Shown piece after piece: positions 22,007 to 23,597 of a stretch of DNA of 23,597 nt; the first letter of the stretch is position 1; every line of letters starts with the position of its first letter. This DNA comes from Desulfotomaculum sp. (GTDB lineage: Bacteria > Bacillota > Desulfotomaculia > Desulfotomaculales > Ammonificaceae): the NCBI GenBank assembly GCA_012961725.1, contig DTYU01000109.1, positions 1-23,597 of the forward strand, given 5' to 3'. The position numbers were made by a program, and so were the translations under genes. The notes below the pieces were generated by a model. It searched no databases and was not told the origin of the DNA. It saw only the letters and a program-made list of their open reading frames with translations.

Positions 22007-23491
22007 ATCGCAGGTTCTGTTATCCGGGTACGGTTCGCCCCCAGTCCGACGGGCAGTCTCCATATCGGGGGTGCCCGAACCGCCCTGTTCAACTTTCTTT
22101 TCGCGCGCGCAAACGGCGGGCGGTTTATTCTCCGCCTGGAAGATACGGATTTCGACCGGCGCATTGAGGGAGCGGAAGAAGGAATCTTCGAGGCCTTAAG
22201 ATGGCTCGGGGTTGACTGGGACGAAGGGCCGGACACCGGCGGGGATTATGGGCCTTACCGCCAGTCGGAGCGGCTTGAACTCTACCGGCGGGAAGCCGAA
22301 CGCCTCTTGTCTGCCGGTTTGGCCTACAGGTGTTACTGCACGCCGCAGGAACTCGCGGCCGAACGCGAAGAGGCGAGGAGGGCTGGGCGGGCTCCCCGTT
22401 ATGGCGGCCGGTGCCGCAGGCTTACGCCTGAAGGGCGCGCAGCAAAGGAGGCCGAAGGCATCAGACCAGCGGTACGGCTTAAGGTCCCCCAAACCGGGCG
22501 GACCGTAGTGGAGGACCTGATACGGGGCACGGTGGTATTCGAAAACACGACCCTGGATGACTTCATTATCATGAAATCGAACGGTGTCCCGACGTATAAC
22601 TTTGCCTGTGCCGTTGACGACGCAACGATGGAGATAACCCACGTCATCCGGGCTGAAGAGCACCTGTCGAATACACCGAAGCAGATCCTCGTTTTCCAGG
22701 CGCTCGGTTACCCGCTTCCCGCCTTTGCACACGTCCCGATGATCTTGGCCCCCGACAGGGCAAAACTGTCGAAGCGCCACGGCGCGACCGGAGTGGAGGA
22801 GTTCCGCAGTCAGGGATACCTGCCGGAGGCGCTTTTCAACTACTTGGCGCTTCTCGGCTGGTCTCCGGGTGACGAGCGTGAGCTGCTCGGCCGGGATGAA
22901 ATCGTACAGGAGTTCTCGCTGAACGCCGTCTCCAAGCATGCGGCGATATATGACGTGCAAAAACTGACCTGGCTCAACAGCCGGTACATCAACACTGTTC
23001 CACAAGCGCGCCTGATGGAAGCTGCACTACCTTTTTTCCGGGCGGCGGGACTGGTGGGAGAAGTTTTGTCGGCAGCGGAAAAGGAATATCTTATGGATGT
23101 TTTGGAGGCCGTCCGGTCGCGGGCACGAACCCTGGTGGAATTGACGGAGATGGCTGCGTATTTCTTCCGGGATGACTTTGCTTATGACCCCAAAGGGGTG
23201 CAAAAGGTTTTCCGGTCAGCCGGGGTGCCGGAACTGCTTCGGCGGGGGGGCGAAGCGCTTGCCGGGGTGGAACCGTTCGGTGCAGCCGAAACTGAAGCGG
23301 CTTACCGTAAGTTGATTGAGGAGATCGGCATCAGCGGCGGCGCGCTCATCCATCCGACGCGCTTGGCTTTGACCGGGCGGACGGTCGGCCCCGGGCTTTT
23401 CGACGTAATCGCCCTCTTAGGGAAGGAGCGCTGCCTCGAACGGCTCCGGCGGGCAGCCGACTGGATTGAGCAGAAGATTGCCAAGAAGTAG
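22007..23491 (+). CDS. gltX: Glutamyl-tRNA synthetase, full length with apparent ATC start
   Basis: The 494-aa frame is class I glutamyl-tRNA synthetase, charging tRNA-Glu (probably also tRNA-Gln for the amidotransferase route). The Rossmann start RVRFAPSPTGSLHIGGARTA carries the HIGH-type motif at H19-G22; the KMSKS-type motif KLSKR is at residues 253-257. C109, C111 and C136 match the cysteines of the usual zinc-binding insert; an anticodon-binding helical domain follows. The frame has no ATG, GTG or TTG before 22307, which would remove 100 residues with the active-site HIGH motif. A perfect GGAGGTG lies seven bases before ATC 22007, and starting there gives normal family length. ATC may be a true rare start, a mutation or a sequence error (ATG to ATC). 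No T-box leader was seen. Confidence 0.9.
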   Translation: MAGSVIRVRFAPSPTGSLHIGGARTALFNFLFARANGGRFILRLEDTDFDRRIEGAEEGIFEALRWLGVDWDEGPDTGGDYGPYRQSERLELYRREAERLLSAGLAYRCYCTPQELAAEREEARRAGRAPRYGGRCRRLTPEGRAAKEAEGIRPAVRLKVPQTGRTVVEDLIRGTVVFENTTLDDFIIMKSNGVPTYNFACAVDDATMEITHVIRAEEHLSNTPKQILVFQALGYPLPAFAHVPMILAPDRAKLSKRHGATGVEEFRSQGYLPEALFNYLALLGWSPGDERELLGRDEIVQEFSLNAVSKHAAIYDVQKLTWLNSRYINTVPQARLMEAALPFFRAAGLVGEVLSAAEKEYLMDVLEAVRSRARTLVELTEMAAYFFRDDFAYDPKGVQKVFRSAGVPELLRRGGEALAGVEPFGAAETEAAYRKLIEEIGISGGALIHPTRLALTGRTVGPGLFDVIALLGKERCLERLRRAADWIEQKIAKK

Positions 23492-23525
23492 AAACAAAGG
23501 TTAGTGTAAAGTTACTGTAGGAATA

Positions 23526-23597
23526 TTGCAGGAGCTAAGGGAGGGAGTAAAGAAGAGAGACCTCACCGTCCTTGTAGTGGACGAGCAGTTGATAAAA
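23526..23597 (+). CDS. Possible N-terminus of a further gene (partial)
   Basis: From TTG 23526 an open frame runs to the window end, reading LQELREGVKKRDLTVLVVDE and four more residues. The pattern of a charged helix followed by a hydrophobic strand looks protein-like. The ribosome site (AGGA four bases upstream) is weak, so the start may be wrong. Too little is visible to name it; cysE or cysS, common after gltX, are not recognisable. Confidence 0.3.
   Translation, partial: MQELREGVKKRDLTVLVVDEQLIK

Overview
The window reads as chromosome of a GC-rich, endospore-forming Firmicute, most likely a Clostridia member of the Peptococcaceae/Desulfotomaculum/Moorella type. This rests on three sporulation genes (spoIIM, spoIVFA, spoIVFB), a low-GC-lineage glycolytic cluster, a family II pyrophosphatase, an RqcH-type NFACT protein, WhiA, and strong Shine-Dalgarno sites feeding many TTG and GTG starts. 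The species is inferred only loosely. No rRNA, tRNA, CRISPR array, prophage or transposase gene was seen.

Layout. (1) 1-2608, minus: rqcH-like NFACT gene followed by a partial TtuA/TtcA-type tRNA thiolase cut by the left edge. (2) 2760-6021, plus: DUF3866 gene, spoIIM with a terminator, xerD; a small minus-strand reading frame lies between the first two. (3) 6174-12407, plus: whiA, then gap, pgk, tpiA, eno and secG. The mutase gene gpmI, often found between tpiA and eno, is absent and hairpins occupy the gap. (4) 12485-13387, minus: ppaC with its own terminator. (5) 13659-17747, plus: rodA and a methyltransferase overlapping it, a 684-base repeat-rich spacer, then spoIVFA-spoIVFB. (6) 17996-21804, plus: a radical SAM protein, its overlapping partner (DUF2344) and ribonuclease G. 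(7) 22007-23491, plus: gltX, followed by the possible start of another gene.

How the genes work together. gap-pgk-tpiA-eno supply lower glycolysis/gluconeogenesis; secG belongs to the Sec translocon. rodA makes the lateral wall glycan. spoIIM (engulfment) and spoIVFA/FB (pro-sigma-K processing) serve sporulation. rqcH, ttuA, rng and gltX act on translation and RNA.

The most notable signals are: a gltX whose full-length frame has an excellent Shine-Dalgarno site but an ATC codon where ATG is expected, so that start-codon-based calling would delete its HIGH motif; three copies of a GTGTCCCC-core intergenic element; intergenic heptanucleotide tandem repeats placed before gap, pgk, tpiA and spoIVFA; a GAPDH with His where NAD-selecting Asp is expected plus an 8-residue insertion; and the uncharacterised radical SAM/DUF2344/RNase G block. 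I did not find a clear wholly new multi-gene system.
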